A program made the position numbers and the translations under genes. A DNA stretch of 64,000 bases from Astropecten irregularis (lineage: Eukaryota; Echinodermata; Asteroidea; Paxillosida; Astropectinidae): contig OZ020255.1 of NCBI GenBank assembly GCA_963971285.1, forward strand, positions 2,108,001 to 2,172,000. Reading direction: 5' to 3'. The notes under the pieces are model-generated. The model did not search any database, had not been told where the DNA came from, and was given only the letters and a program-made list of their open reading frames with translations. Numbering within the stretch: position 1 is the first letter of the stretch; each line of letters opens with the position of its first letter. Below, piece after piece: positions 49,711 to 60,236 of the stretch.

Positions 49711-51955
49711 AATTCTACCTCCTTATCACATAGCACCTCGACCTTACGTGAGATCGCACTATTCACCGGAGTATATCGTCACGCTTGAAAGAGTCTTTTT
49801 GTAGTGAGCCAGTGGGGCTCCCTATATAACCCTGCACAGGGCGTAGCTTCCCCAGTGCATTTTTTCGTGACCGGAGAGTATCGTTCTTGGCCAAGCCACA
49901 CGAGCAGCAGCTTTTACAGGCAATCTGAAGGCAACCTACTATACACGTATACCGTATGCGAGGCACCTTGCTGGTACATAGGTTTTTTGGTAGTGCTCAT
50001 TTCTATACCCTATACTAAGAATTATGCGATGAATGCTGTGGGAGAAGCCACAGAGGTTCTCTTCAAAGGCTTACATGTGCATGAAGATGATTTACATGTA
50101 AACATGCATGTACAATGTACTTGCATCCCGGCTGAATTTAAGCTTAAACCGCTTGACTCATGACACTACCCTTGGTGCGTCTCACGCAGATGCATTCAAG
50201 TTGGTCAGGCACGGAAATGTATTCGTTTCCAACATTCTGCCAAATAAACATGGCTCTGACCCAAATTAATGTGCTTTGTTTTACGAAACGGTTGGAATAT
50301 CAATCGTTCCTCAGCACGGCATGTTCCACCGAAAACCATGCATCTCCAGGTTGATCTGGATATTTATATACACGTACGACTCCTTGAGCGTACAAGAGCC
50401 ACCAGTAATCAGTAACGAAAGCTGGCTGTATAAACTGAGCTAATCATGCACCCATATTTCAGCCCGATTATAATAAGCATGTAACCACATCAATGCTATA
50501 TCTGTTTCAGCGCTGCAAAATCATGCAGCTGGAATTAGTGCACAAGCGCATCCACAATCGCATTCTGAGTGATGATCGTATGATTGTCAGAGAAATTGAT
50601 CCAGATCCGGATCCAGTTCTGGCAACTGTGCACAAGCAGTATAACTACATGACTGTTTGCAGTCTGAGTACGCTACGAGATGCTATCTCTGTGATATAAA
50701 TCCCACAGGGGCGTGATTGTCGGGGCATACATACCCCTCAAACCACGGAGAAGTAGTTCCTTGCCCGGTACTCAAATCAAGAGGCTTATGAATGATATGC
50801 TCAGCTTACGTCCAACAGTGACAAGATATAGGGAGCGGCAATTACTTGTGACTGAGCTCCGACAAGACATTATAATATGCTGTCGATGTCCATGTCACCC
50901 TGTGTCTGGACAATAAAATGTTGCCAAACACTGTCTAATTGTTGAATGGAGACTTCATTTTCAAATTTCAGAGACTAGTGTAATTACCTTTATGGTGGAT
51001 AAACCTCTTAAGTCCGGCAATGTTGGGAAACCCAAAGGGAATGCAGCTATAACTCGGTATGGCTTTGACTAATTACCCTGTGCTGTGATATTTACTCAAG
51101 GAGTACAGTGTATTGGAAACGGATTCCAAATGGAGTTCAGTTATAGCATGAAGGTATAGTGTACTACACACTGCAGTATGGACAAAGTCAACTTGTTTTC
51201 TAATGCTATAATAGCCAACTTATATTCCTAGTTAGCCACTAGAGTCCTGGACTGTGGAACGTCCAACAAAACGTTAAGTGATGTAACGTACTACATTGTA
51301 TGCTTTACTAGCAAACTTAAGCATGGGACTGCAATAAAGCAATGCAGACACAACCGTCAATGACAGTGTCATGATGAACTGTCAATTTATTTGAATTGAG
51401 AATCGTAAAGTGTTTTTACAGATGCGATATACTACCAGCAATCTCTGTTCTAGTCGGAACATGGGATCATTCTATGCTGAGTAACAGAGGCAACGTGTCG
51501 AGTATGCATGTACTATAACTTTGATCATGCAAACTAACAAAGCTCATAGACGATAAACAGTGCACCTGTATTTCGAGAAAATCCGTCTTTTCCTTATTTT
51601 TGCCGACATTGAGCTCTAAATATCTCACGTAAGGTCGAGGTGCTATGTGACAATGAGGTAGAATTTAAAAATAAAACGAATGAAATGAAGTTTAATTGTG
51701 ATTCTACCGAACTTATCAATAGCACCGAAGGATTTACGTACCCACCCTTCTTTGGTTGTCAAAGAAGTACAACATACATGGTCTTGGGACCCAACCCTTG
51801 TACAATGTCGGCAACGTTGGGGTTATACCTCAAAATGCACTGGGGAAGCTACGCCCTGTGCAGGATTATATAGGGAGCCCCACTGGCTCACTACAATAGA
51901 CTCTTTCAAGCGTGACGATATACTCCAGTGAATAGTGCGATCTCACGTAATAGAC
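49711..51955 (+). mobile_element. Non-autonomous element with DIRS-like termini
   Basis: The left end AATTCTACCTCCTTATCACA opens like the DIRS element's left end (AATTCTACCTCC). The terminal repeat (about 49744-49870, with TATATAACCCTGCACAGGGC) is inverted at about 51836-51955. An internal complementary region at 51623-51745 starts with the complement of the left end (CTCACGTAAGGTCGAGGTGC ... GGTAGAATT). It then has AATGAAATGAAGTTTAATTG, the expected complement of a right extension. That right extension itself is not found after 51955, so the right tip seems lost. Between the termini there is no RT or recombinase; small frames (49804-50163, 50493-50699) are unrecognised. It would depend on recombinase from a full element. 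Confidence 0.82.
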
Positions 51956-51959
51956 TATG

Positions 51960-52275
51960 GGACGAAGTGCAAAAAGTCTTCTAGAAAATGATTTTCGTGG
52001 CTACCACCGAGGGAGGGGCTGAATTTTGCACCAGTTGACCATTAGGACATGCTGATCACATATCTGCTTGTTCCCCCTTGCAAAAGTGGCACGTTTGGGA
52101 GAAATTCGGCAAAAAAGGATGGGGGCGAAATCACTTGTACGTACGGTCATATGGGGCGAGTTTGTTTTTTTTCGCGTGCACTCTATGAAAATTTCGCCCC
52201 CAAGTCACTTCGCCCCCGTGAATTTCGCCACCAATTTCATAGCGTATCAGACAAATTCGCCCCATTGTACGTTAG
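51960..52275. repeat. Cluster of TTCGCCCC/GGGGCGAA words
   Basis: GGGGGCGAAATCACTT (52122) and GGGGCGAGTTTG (52153) are followed by AATTTCGCCCCCAAGTCACT, CTTCGCCCCCGTGAATTTCG and AAATTCGCCCCA (52190-52265). The arrangement makes a loose hairpin and may be a decayed inverted-repeat element. Confidence 0.55.
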
Positions 52276-53849
52276 CCTAATGTAGTACAGCAACTAGAAA
52301 TCCTATTATAATGTACATTCATGAGTCATCGAGAAGGAACGTTTTATACGAGTTTCCTTCTCAAAACCCCACTTCCCAATACTTTAGTAGTCTTTTGGCT
52401 GATTAAAAAATCTGATTATTTTAATGAGGGCCCCCCTAGTTTTGGTGAAATTGTTTTTAACATGATTTGAAGAGTTTACTTATTGAATAAAGATCGATGA
52501 AGATGTTTGAGAATACTGCCTTCTTTTCTTGATAATCTTTCTAAAAGTGTAGCACTTTCTGAAAAAGTGTGACAAGGCAATCTAAAAGATATTTTTATAA
52601 TAATTATTTTGTCATAATAATTATATTGACACAAAAATTCAAGCAAAGAATAGTCACCAAAATCTTTATTTCTCATCATGTTACACATAAATGTGCATGT
52701 ATTTATTTTTTCTTTGAGGAACTGAGTACACTTAACATTATATCCTTTAAAATACCACTATTAACAAACTATCAAGCCTATACTTTACAGTGGTAATGAA
52801 GGTAAATGTCCGAGATGCCCTATATTTTGTCTTATGATACCTGTGTTCACTAATATGACAGAATTTTTCAACCTGCTAAGGAGTGACCGAGAATAAATAA
52901 TGTGATTGAAACACAAGTTCTATATGACACGTACTCAAGCATTGTAAAACAAAACATGTTCAACGTTGACATAATTAATGGTAGAAAATATGTATGTATG
53001 TATGTACATATGGTGCAAGGTCTCAAACATGTTCCCCACTCTCATGAAATTTGGTATAAGGTGTCAAAATAATCCCCCTTACTTAACAAACAAACCAATT
53101 ATTGTACTGATTTCTAGTAAAATAATTATTTTCCCATTAATTATAAGTACAAGACAACAACGTACAGCAAAAATAAAACCCTTATGAGTATGATGGCATT
53201 ATTCAAGTTGTGTATGCTTGAGTGTACAATAATACAAATTTGTTCAAACTAAACTTCCAAGGTAGATGTGCATTATATATGCACAGAGCTGAAGGGTGTA
53301 AACATTTTCTGTGATGAAACTGTAAAGTCTTTTAACCTTTTCATTCAAAAATTTACATTAGTTTTAAACCGTACCATTTTACGTAGCTTCAAAATAATAT
53401 TTCACCACAGCCATACTTGTCAGTTGGCTGTAAAACTCAATTCTGCAATCTGCCAATGAGTGATGGTGGCATAACTTAAATTATAAAGGCATCATTCAAA
53501 GTTCCATATACTCGGTGAACTGAAATACAATATTTCAATACACACATCACACTACTGTAAGGTCCTATAAATGTTCAATTTTTATAAATCAGAAAACCTG
53601 ATAAATCTGCAGCTTTTTAAAAACTTTGAAAGTACTGTATTATTATTATTTTTTTACAAGCATCCCAGTAACAACACTTTGAAACAGGCATGTTTTACAT
53701 TTGCAGTAAAACAATCTCATTCTGCAGACTGCCAATAAGTGATGGGCTGCAACTAATTATGGAAGCATAGTTGAAAGTTCTACCTGGAAGTATCACGAAA
53801 AAGCTGCAGATACAAAAACCCATTTAAGTACACATGTACATTACTAAAA
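52276..53849. other. Non-coding stretch
   Basis: AT-rich, no gene recognised. A partly repeated motif (CTGCAATCTGCCAATGAGTGATG at 53442 split as CAATCTGCCAATGAGTGATG, and AGACTGCCAATAAGTGATGG at 53725) suggests an old tandem duplication of about 280 bases. Confidence 0.4.
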
Positions 53850-54113
53850 GAAGGTAGGTTTGCGGTGACACCATGTAATCTCTTCTGCGAGAGTGTATGG
53901 TTCTGAGATGAACCGGTGGAAGTTATCTCGACGTTCGGATCAGTGTGCTCTGTTTGTCCTCAGGAGAGTGACACTCTCTTGAGGACGAACCCGAGGATGA
54001 ACAGAGCACACTGTTTGGAACGTCGAGATTATACCATCGGTTTTTCTCAGAACCACACACTCTCACAAAAAAGATTACACGGTGTCACCGGAAACCTACC
54101 TTCTTTCAAAACA
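53850..54113. mobile_element. Palindromic pair of Penelope-like 3' tails
   Basis: The left arm (AAGGTAGGTTTGCGGTGACA ... TCAGTGTGCTCTGTTTGTCC) is the imperfect reverse complement of the right arm (GATGAACAGAGCACACTGTT ... GGTGTCACCGGAAACCTACC). They meet near 53975 around ACTCTCTTGAGGAC. Each arm is a version of the block at 13225-13375. Two tails pointing away from each other fit the inverted end arrangements known for Penelope-like elements. Confidence 0.65.
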
Positions 54114-55139
54114 TGTACATGTTATGTAAACCCAAACCATAACTTGTTAATGAGCATGTTAAGGTACATGTACACTACAGTTTGTGAATACATGTACTCT
54201 CATGCACATGGTAAGCGTAATTTACGTAAATTACAGAAAATGAATGTCATGCTCAGTTTCAATATTGCTAGTATATTGCTACATACAGGACAAAAATGTA
54301 ATGCAACACAGCACATCAAATTCTAAGCTTAATTTGTTCTTGTACTCCCACGATTCTTTGGTGAACTGTCCTCATCACTGCACGTGCCTCGTGTCATCAT
54401 CAGCCACTGCATGAGAAGTCGGTGCTGTGAGTGGAGAAATAAAACAAGAAAAGAAAAATGAAAAGTGGGTCCGATCCCGATAAGCTTTTAACATGGATTG
54501 CAAATATTTATGTAGATGGAGTTCGGAAGGACAAAGCTTACAATATTCCAATTCAGGTAACAAATCTCCATCAACATTAAATATAAAATTATGTATTTTC
54601 CTTGCAGTTGCAGTCCAATTTTGGTAACAACAATTTAACAAAGCTATGACTATCCGCAACATTCCATGCTTAACATGATAAACAAATACAACTTAATTGA
54701 TGATAAACATGACGATCATGAATGATGATTAACTTTATTTTTACAAACGCACAACTCTCAAATTCACATCAATGTCAACGATGCTTGGGCAAGCCTTGGC
54801 CTAATTTTGTCGGGTCATCATGCATCATTATTCAATTTATTGTGTTGAACAACAAAATAAACTAGGCCTATTTTATTTAAGTGATCTCATACCAGTTCCA
54901 GGGAATTTCTCTAGCCGTCTCTCCTCGGCAGCCTTCTCCCTCTACAGCTTGTACTTCTTGGTGAAGGGAGCGTAAAAGGAACGATGATATCCAGCGATGT
55001 TCGGCATGTTCGGTGGCCTGCTCGCGGTCCCCCTCTAGCTGCCGGCTGACCTTGGCTATGGCCTATGCTATGCCGATCAGATCGTCATGTTTGTTTACAT
55101 TTTGGACTCGAACTCTCTCGGTATTTCAGACTGTGTGCC
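54114..55139. other. Mostly non-coding stretch
   Basis: No confident gene. On the minus strand near 55010-54905 a short frame MPNIAGYHRSFYAPFTKKYK is followed by a stop and then REKAAEERRLEKFPGTG. It could be a relic of a small gene but has no clear family match. Confidence 0.35.
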
Positions 55140-55292
55140 TCACAGACCTTCCATTATTTTGTCCACAAACTCCAGAAAACGTGCCCAGGTATGTTCTGAG
55201 AAGGGTGTTGCAACGCCTTTTGCGCTCGGATCGCAATGCAAAAAGCAAGTTTTGCCAGGTTTTTCGCCGACGTTCTTTAAGTTACCCGCCAT
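55140..55292 (-). CDS. Candidate first exon of an unknown gene
   Basis: On the minus strand the ATG at 55292 lies in CCAACATGGCGG, a start-codon context that matches the YY1 site often found at metazoan promoters. The frame reads MAGNLKNVGEKPGKTCFLHC, then DPSAKGVATPFSEHTWARFL and EFVDKIMEGL before a stop at 55140. A possible donor, CT|GTGAGG, overlaps the last codons, so the exon may end at about 55145. The CFLHC and SEHTWARF arrangement recalls short N-terminal segments of some invertebrate gene families, but I do not recognise a family. Expression is unproven. Confidence 0.4.
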   Translation of the reverse strand: MAGNLKNVGEKPGKTCFLHCDPSAKGVATPFSEHTWARFLEFVDKIMEGL

Positions 55293-56160
55293 GTTGGATT
55301 CCGCGCGAGATGGAGTCTGTGTGAGCTATAATACCAGGGTGCTGATTTGAGGAATTTTTTCTCAAATGAGAACCAACCGTCAATTGGTCCAAATTTTGGC
55401 TCGACCAAGAATCGTATTTTCTCGAAAACGGTCGCATGTTTTCTCGAAATTCTCGTTATTGTGCCAGTATTTGCAGGGGGAACAACCCTTTTCTTGTATT
55501 GAATAATATTTCCGGTCGACAGTGAAATTTACATGCCCTCCCTCGTCGGAGACCACGAACGAAGCGAAAAAACGGACTCGTCCCACAGTCTAGCTGTGAC
55601 TGTAAGCTTATCTGCACAAACACTTGTTTAGAGTCGGTGTCAAATCTGTAGCGCCCTGGGCCTACAGCGAGTTCTATTGCGCAGTAATACCTTGCGATGG
55701 CTTCATTGTGTGTGAAAGCAGGAGCCGGCCATCGAAAAAAAAAATTTCCCGGTGCAGTCGTATTGCTATTAATAGGGGGTTTTCGATTGTGTCGACAAGG
55801 ACGCCGTTCACGTCCACAACGGACGTTCACTCAATTAGTCAACACCCCGCGTTCACCTCCTTTTGGAGGCGTTTTGTTACCAGTCGACGCACGTCAAGAC
55901 GTCACGTGATGTCTTTGCAATTAATTTTCATAGCCTGCGCCATCTCGACCGATTGATCAGCAGTTAAGTGTCATGGTTATCCTCCATCGACTCCGTGAAG
56001 CTCTTGTTTGTATTATTTTGACGACGTGTTGGATGATTAATTTATGTTGTAGTTTGAAGTTGTTTCCATGTTGGAAATTGGCGCTCCTTCAATGCCTGTG
56101 AATATGAACGTAGTCACGCGTTTTCCATTGAGGTGAACGGCACAAGGGCTGTCGACGCGT

Positions 56161-56392
56161 CCTAGGGCCTTTACGAAAATAGACTTGAGGCATGCCTTTG
56201 GACTCACTCTTTCATTACCGCCATTTGAAGCCCTCAAAATTAAACAAAGGGATTGGGCCACATGATGAAGCTGGGGAAAGGCTCTAGCTTCGCCATGTAT
56301 CTGAAGCCCTTCATTTCATTTTGGACACAAAACGGCAGTAGAAAAACAAATGCCAAGCCTAGCCTCAAGCCCCATTTCGTAAACGCCCATAG
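56161..56392. mobile_element. MITE family F, second copy
   Basis: The left end CCTAGGGCCTTTACGAAAAT and the right end CATTTCGTAAACGCCCATAG are inverted partners, continuing through GACTTGAGGCATGCC and AGCCTAGCCTCAAGCC. The termini match the element at 40199-40521. Confidence 0.82.
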
Positions 56393-56480
56393 ATTCTGCC
56401 AGTTGAGTGAGTGGACGTGCCAGTGGACGTGGCGCTTGCGCAGATTGTAAAAATTACGTCATCACGTCGCAGTCAACTAT

Positions 56481-56609
56481 GGGTGCATTCGTTTAGCTCC
56501 CCCGGGTCAGCCCTTTCTGGGAATGGTCGTGTTTTACTGCACAAAACAAGCGAGAGAATGGAGACGAGGTTGACTGGTGTCGACCCGGGGGAGCTCAACG
56601 AATGCACCC
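56481..56609. mobile_element. MITE with GGGTGCATTCGTT ends
   Basis: GGGTGCATTCGTTTAGCTCC and GGAGCTCAACGAATGCACCC are inverted, and CCCGGGTC/GACCCGGG extends the stems. TAT on both sides suggests a 3-base target duplication, as in PIF/Harbinger-type elements. Length is 129 bases. Confidence 0.88.
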
Positions 56610-56711
56610 TATGTGAACGCGTCAATCGAAAACCCCCTTATGGGACTTGACATCACATGCAGCACGTCAGTCACTCTATTCAGCGTCACTGAAGCGGCGC
56701 GTCATGGCCGT

Positions 56712-56800
56712 CCAAGCCCCGCCCGCCCCGCCCACTAACACACATCCACCAATCACCTGTGCGTGTTGGTCGTTAGCTGAACAAAAGCGCACTGACGTCA
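56712..56800 (+). promoter_or_regulatory. Promoter-like cluster: GC boxes, CCAAT, CRE
   Basis: In 90 bases there are CCCCGCCCGCCCCGCCC (56717-56733), CCAAT (56749-56753) and a full cAMP-response element TGACGTCA (56793-56800). Two further CCAAT-type boxes lie near 57053 and 57100. No first exon is recognised within the next 400 bases on either strand, so the gene it would serve is unknown; the candidate exon at 55292 (-) is 1.4 kb away. Confidence 0.4.
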
Positions 56801-57156
56801 TGAAAGAGTGAAAACCCCTGCACTACCCCGAGTCGACATTGGCACAATAAAATAGTGTGGTTTTCATGTGTGCACGCCTATATTTTGGCTTTGCAGAACT
56901 CGAAAGCAACAAAATAGACGTTGGTTTCAGAGTTATCATCATTCACGTACTGGACGCCGACACATCAACAGCCAAATGTTTGCTGACTCCGTGGAACTAT
57001 TGCCTCTCCGTGAGGTGGCATCGTTTAACTGGGAATACGCAGTAATGTTCAGCCAATCAAAACGGAGCACAGAGGCTAAATGGGCATTCTGACAAATCGG
57101 ATTGGTTCTTAAACAGTGACGAAATGAGTGTCTTGAACGCCGCCTCAATCAGCAGA

Positions 57157-57395
57157 ATGCATAGGTGTCGATTTCTCTTCATGGTTGGAGGGGGGGGGGG
57201 AGAGGGGGGTGATTCGCGATTTGATGTCCTATGCGAGAGATCGAAGGGACCGAGCGAGGTGAGGCTATGGGAGGTGGGATACCCCCTCCCAAACCAGGGA
57301 TTTTTTTAATAAAAACAGAGTCGAAAAGTCGCATTTTTGAGCATTTAAAAATGATATTCAAAAGAATTAAACAGTATCAGTTCACTGCGAAGACT
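57157..57395 (+). repeat. Dispersed repeat family B, copy 2
   Basis: This is the homologue of 21903-22140 in the same orientation (GCATAGGTGTCGATTTCTCT ... ACTGCGAAGAC), with its own G-run at 57189-57200. Confidence 0.85.
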
Positions 57396-57467
57396 AAAAA
57401 ATAAAACAAGGATCATGTTATATTTCTATACAATAAAGTTGAATGATATTCAACCTCGAAATATTGG

Positions 57468-57545
57468 GGGGGGGGGGGGGGGATAATACACGCCATCCCC
57501 CACCTCAAATATTGGGGGGATATATCCCCCCCCCCCCCCCCCCCG
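57468..57545. repeat. Facing poly-G and poly-C runs
   Basis: A G-run (57466-57482) and a C-run (57527-57544) face each other across ATTGGGGGGATATATCCCCC-type sequence, with ATATTGGGGG repeated before each. It could form a strong hairpin. Another G-run lies at 57886-57910. Confidence 0.9.
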
Positions 57546-58063
57546 GGATCGACACCTTGGCAGCATGTCACGTGATAGCCTTAATAAATTAACTGGCGGT
57601 AAATTGAAACTACATTGAAATTTTTGGGAATTATGATTATCAATAATATTGACTCCTCCGAAATGTGCTTAGCAAGCATTTCTATGGAACAAAACAATTA
57701 TAAAAGAGCAGCAGAGTTAATAATTACGGCGGTCCGTTTATGCCTCGTTAGGTCGATTTTACCGGTTGATCAAGCGCGGTTCTTGAGCCAATATTTGGGA
57801 GGGGAGGCTAGACGAGCAAATAGAAATTATGACTTTAATTTGGTGATGGGGAAGCTGGAAGAGCCAGCATTTTCCTTTTTTTGTCGGGGGGGGGGGGGGG
57901 GGGTGGGGGGCGCTAGACCCTACGCACGTGACGTCCTCTTCTTGCACTCTGCTTTGTCTTGTTAATAGTAGAAAAACAACCTATAAAGTGTACTCAACGC
58001 TTTTTTTTTTCAAGTAATTGGAGTGTAATGACGGACCATATTCAGCATTTTAATGTCATTATA

Positions 58064-58438
58064 TTAAAGGGATGGTACAGAACTGGTTTTTGCGACAAAA
58101 CCGTTGCTGACAGTGAAAGCACATAATGTAATCCACCATATACCTTAACTGACAACCCTGTAGAAGTTTGAGGTCAATCAGCCATCTGGGTCACGAGAAA
58201 ATAGTGAAAACCCGTGTACAGAGAACTGTACACATTTTAACGAACGAATAAAACGCTTCGAAGCGATTTATTCCGATCGGAAAATAGTTTCATTTATTTC
58301 TCAACGAATATGGCAATTCAGACAAAAACATTTCATGGGATGTTTTCTCCTATCATCACCATTATACTGTGTAAGTTTTATGTGAATCTGTTATCATGAA
58401 GTGTATTTTGTCTTACCAATTATGTACAATCCCTTTAA
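58064..58438. mobile_element. MITE with TTTAAAGGGAT ends
   Basis: The left end TTAAAGGGATGGTACA and the right end TGTACAATCCCTTTAA are inverted partners with one difference. The interior of about 340 bases has no coding potential. Confidence 0.75.
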
Positions 58439-58476
58439 ATGCATTTTATTGCTGGGGGTGCTAGACACAATTTTTG

Positions 58477-58479
58477 TGT

Positions 58480-58510
<31 letters not shown>

Positions 58511-58514
58511 GGGG
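58477..58514. repeat. (GT)n followed by poly-G
   Basis: A GTGTGTGTGTGTGTGTG run passes straight into about 20 G. Confidence 0.95.
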
Positions 58515-58640
58515 CAAAAGCCCCCAGCCTCCCCACCCCCTTGTAGAATTAGAACCGCGCATACGACTGATAAAAATTGAACCGGGACTAAAGGGAACGT
58601 CAGTTTCACTCATTCATTGCCTCTTATTTATTTTGAAAAT

Positions 58641-59490
58641 GAGGCTAAGGAAAGATGAGGCTGATGAAAGATGAGATTGAGGAAAGATGAGGCCAAGGAA
58701 AGATGAGGCCGAGGGAAGTTGAGGCCGAGGAAAGATGAGGCTGATGAAAGATAGCTGAGGAAAGATGAGGCTGAGGAAAGACGAGGCTGTGGAAAGATGA
58801 GGCTTAGGAAAGATGAGGCTTAGGAAAGATGAGGCTTAGGAAAGATGAGGCTAGGGGAAGATGAGGCTTAGGAAAAATGAGGCTAGGGGAAGATGAGGCT
58901 TAGGAAAGATGGAGCTAAGGAAAGATGAGGCTGAGGAAAGATGAGGCTTAGGAAAGATTAGGCTGAGGAAAGATGAGGCTGAGGAAAGATGAGGCTTAGG
59001 AAAGATGAGGCTGAGGAAAGATAAGGCTTAGGAAAGATGGGGCTGAGGAAAGATGAGGCTGAGGAAAGATGAGGCTGAGGAAAGATGAGGCAAAGGAAAG
59101 ATGAGGCTGACGAAAGATGAGGCCAAGGGAAGATGAGGCCAAGAAAAGACGAGGCCCAGGAAAGATGAGGCCCAGGAAAGATTAGGCTGAAGAAAGATGA
59201 GGCTTATGAAAAATGAGGCTAAGGAAAGATGAGGCTTATGAAAGATGAGGCTTAGGAAAGATAAGGCTTAGGAAAGATGAGGCTAGGGGAAGATGAGGCT
59301 AAGGAAAGATGAGGCTGAGGAAAGATGAGGCTCAGGAAAGATGAGGCTGAGGAAAGATGGGGCCAAGGAAAGATGAGGCTAAGGAAAGGAAAGATGAGGC
59401 TGAGGAAAGATGAGGCCAAGGGAAGATGAGGCTGAGGAAAGATGAGGCTGAGGAAAGATGAGGCTAAGGAAAGATGAGGGTTAGGGAAGA
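58641..59490. repeat. 16-base minisatellite, about 53 units
   Basis: Units of GAGGCTNAGGAAAGAT repeat head to tail, with GAGGCC, GGGGAAGAT and CTTAGG variants. Some variant types occur in neighbouring pairs, showing local expansion. The plus strand is almost all purine, so triplex or slipped structures are possible. Confidence 0.97.
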
Positions 59491-59890
59491 AGAAAAAAAA
59501 TGTTTGTACAAATTATGCGGGGTGTAAGCATTGAATATCATGCCGGATGACTCGCCATTTTGTTCAACGACTACACAGTCACGTATGGGCCGGGGTTGGC
59601 AAATGATATATTTACAATAATAACAAACATCTATCAGGCATCAAATTAATAATGACAACTGTACAAGGCGCTCGTGCTATACTAATTAAACAATGCATCT
59701 TTTATGTAGATCAAGCATGCTGTTATTGACCCAATGCCATGTTTAAACGCAATTGTTCAGTATATTATTATACAAACCAATACAAATAAAAAGGCATTAA
59801 TTGAGGCCAAATAATTAAAACACAATGTTTCTCAAACACACAGACCAATATATCCCAAACGTTATCCTTATAAAAGGTAATATCTATAAA
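59491..59890. other. Non-coding stretch
   Basis: AT-rich with no recognised feature. Confidence 0.4.
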
Positions 59891-60236
59891 AGGTAATATC
59901 ATACTTTGGTTTTTGTCAAAGAAATGACGATTCATGTGGAGGAAATATCAAGGAAGATACAGTAACAGTCATCTGTGACATTTTCAGTCCCAAACGATGC
60001 CCACTTTTTGAGGAAACAGTGAAATACTGTGGCCGTAAGTCTTTTCACCGTTATTTTTTCATCTTTAAAAGATCAACATTGTTTTTTGGTTACTGGTTTT
60101 ACTCTTTTCTGGATAAATTTCAGGCAGAAATATCTCAACGGTATGTTTCTACCATCACCATCTTTATACCCTGTAAGTTATGGGTAAATCTGTGGACAAT
60201 TCTGTTTCGGTATACTGCCAAAGTATGATACTACCT
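59891..60236. mobile_element. Dispersed repeat family A, most complete copy (TIR element)
   Basis: The left end AGGTAATATCATACTTTGGT and the right end GCCAAAGTATGATACTACCT are inverted partners, so family A is probably a MITE of about 345 bases. Other copies are at 14275-14505, 20761-20851 and 61935-62255. Confidence 0.82.

Larger units (their letters stand above)
55770..56640. mobile_element. TIR element of about 870 bases with two MITEs inside
   Basis: The left end AGGGGGTTTTCGATTGTGTC and the right end GCGTCAATCGAAAACCCCCT are inverted. TTA/TAA stands at both outer sides, so a TA or TTA target is possible. No transposase frame is present. Two smaller inverted-repeat elements lie inside. 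Confidence 0.72.

Noticed and set aside
53850-54113. Hammerhead ribozyme in the Penelope-like tails
   Set aside because: Such ribozymes are known in Penelope-like elements, but I could not find a CTGATGA...GAAA core with proper stems here.
54905-55010. Minus-strand frame MPNIAGYHRSFYAPFTKKYK with a stop and continuation, as a mitochondrial-type small protein
   Set aside because: Suggestive wording only; an in-frame stop and no match I can name, so no call was made.
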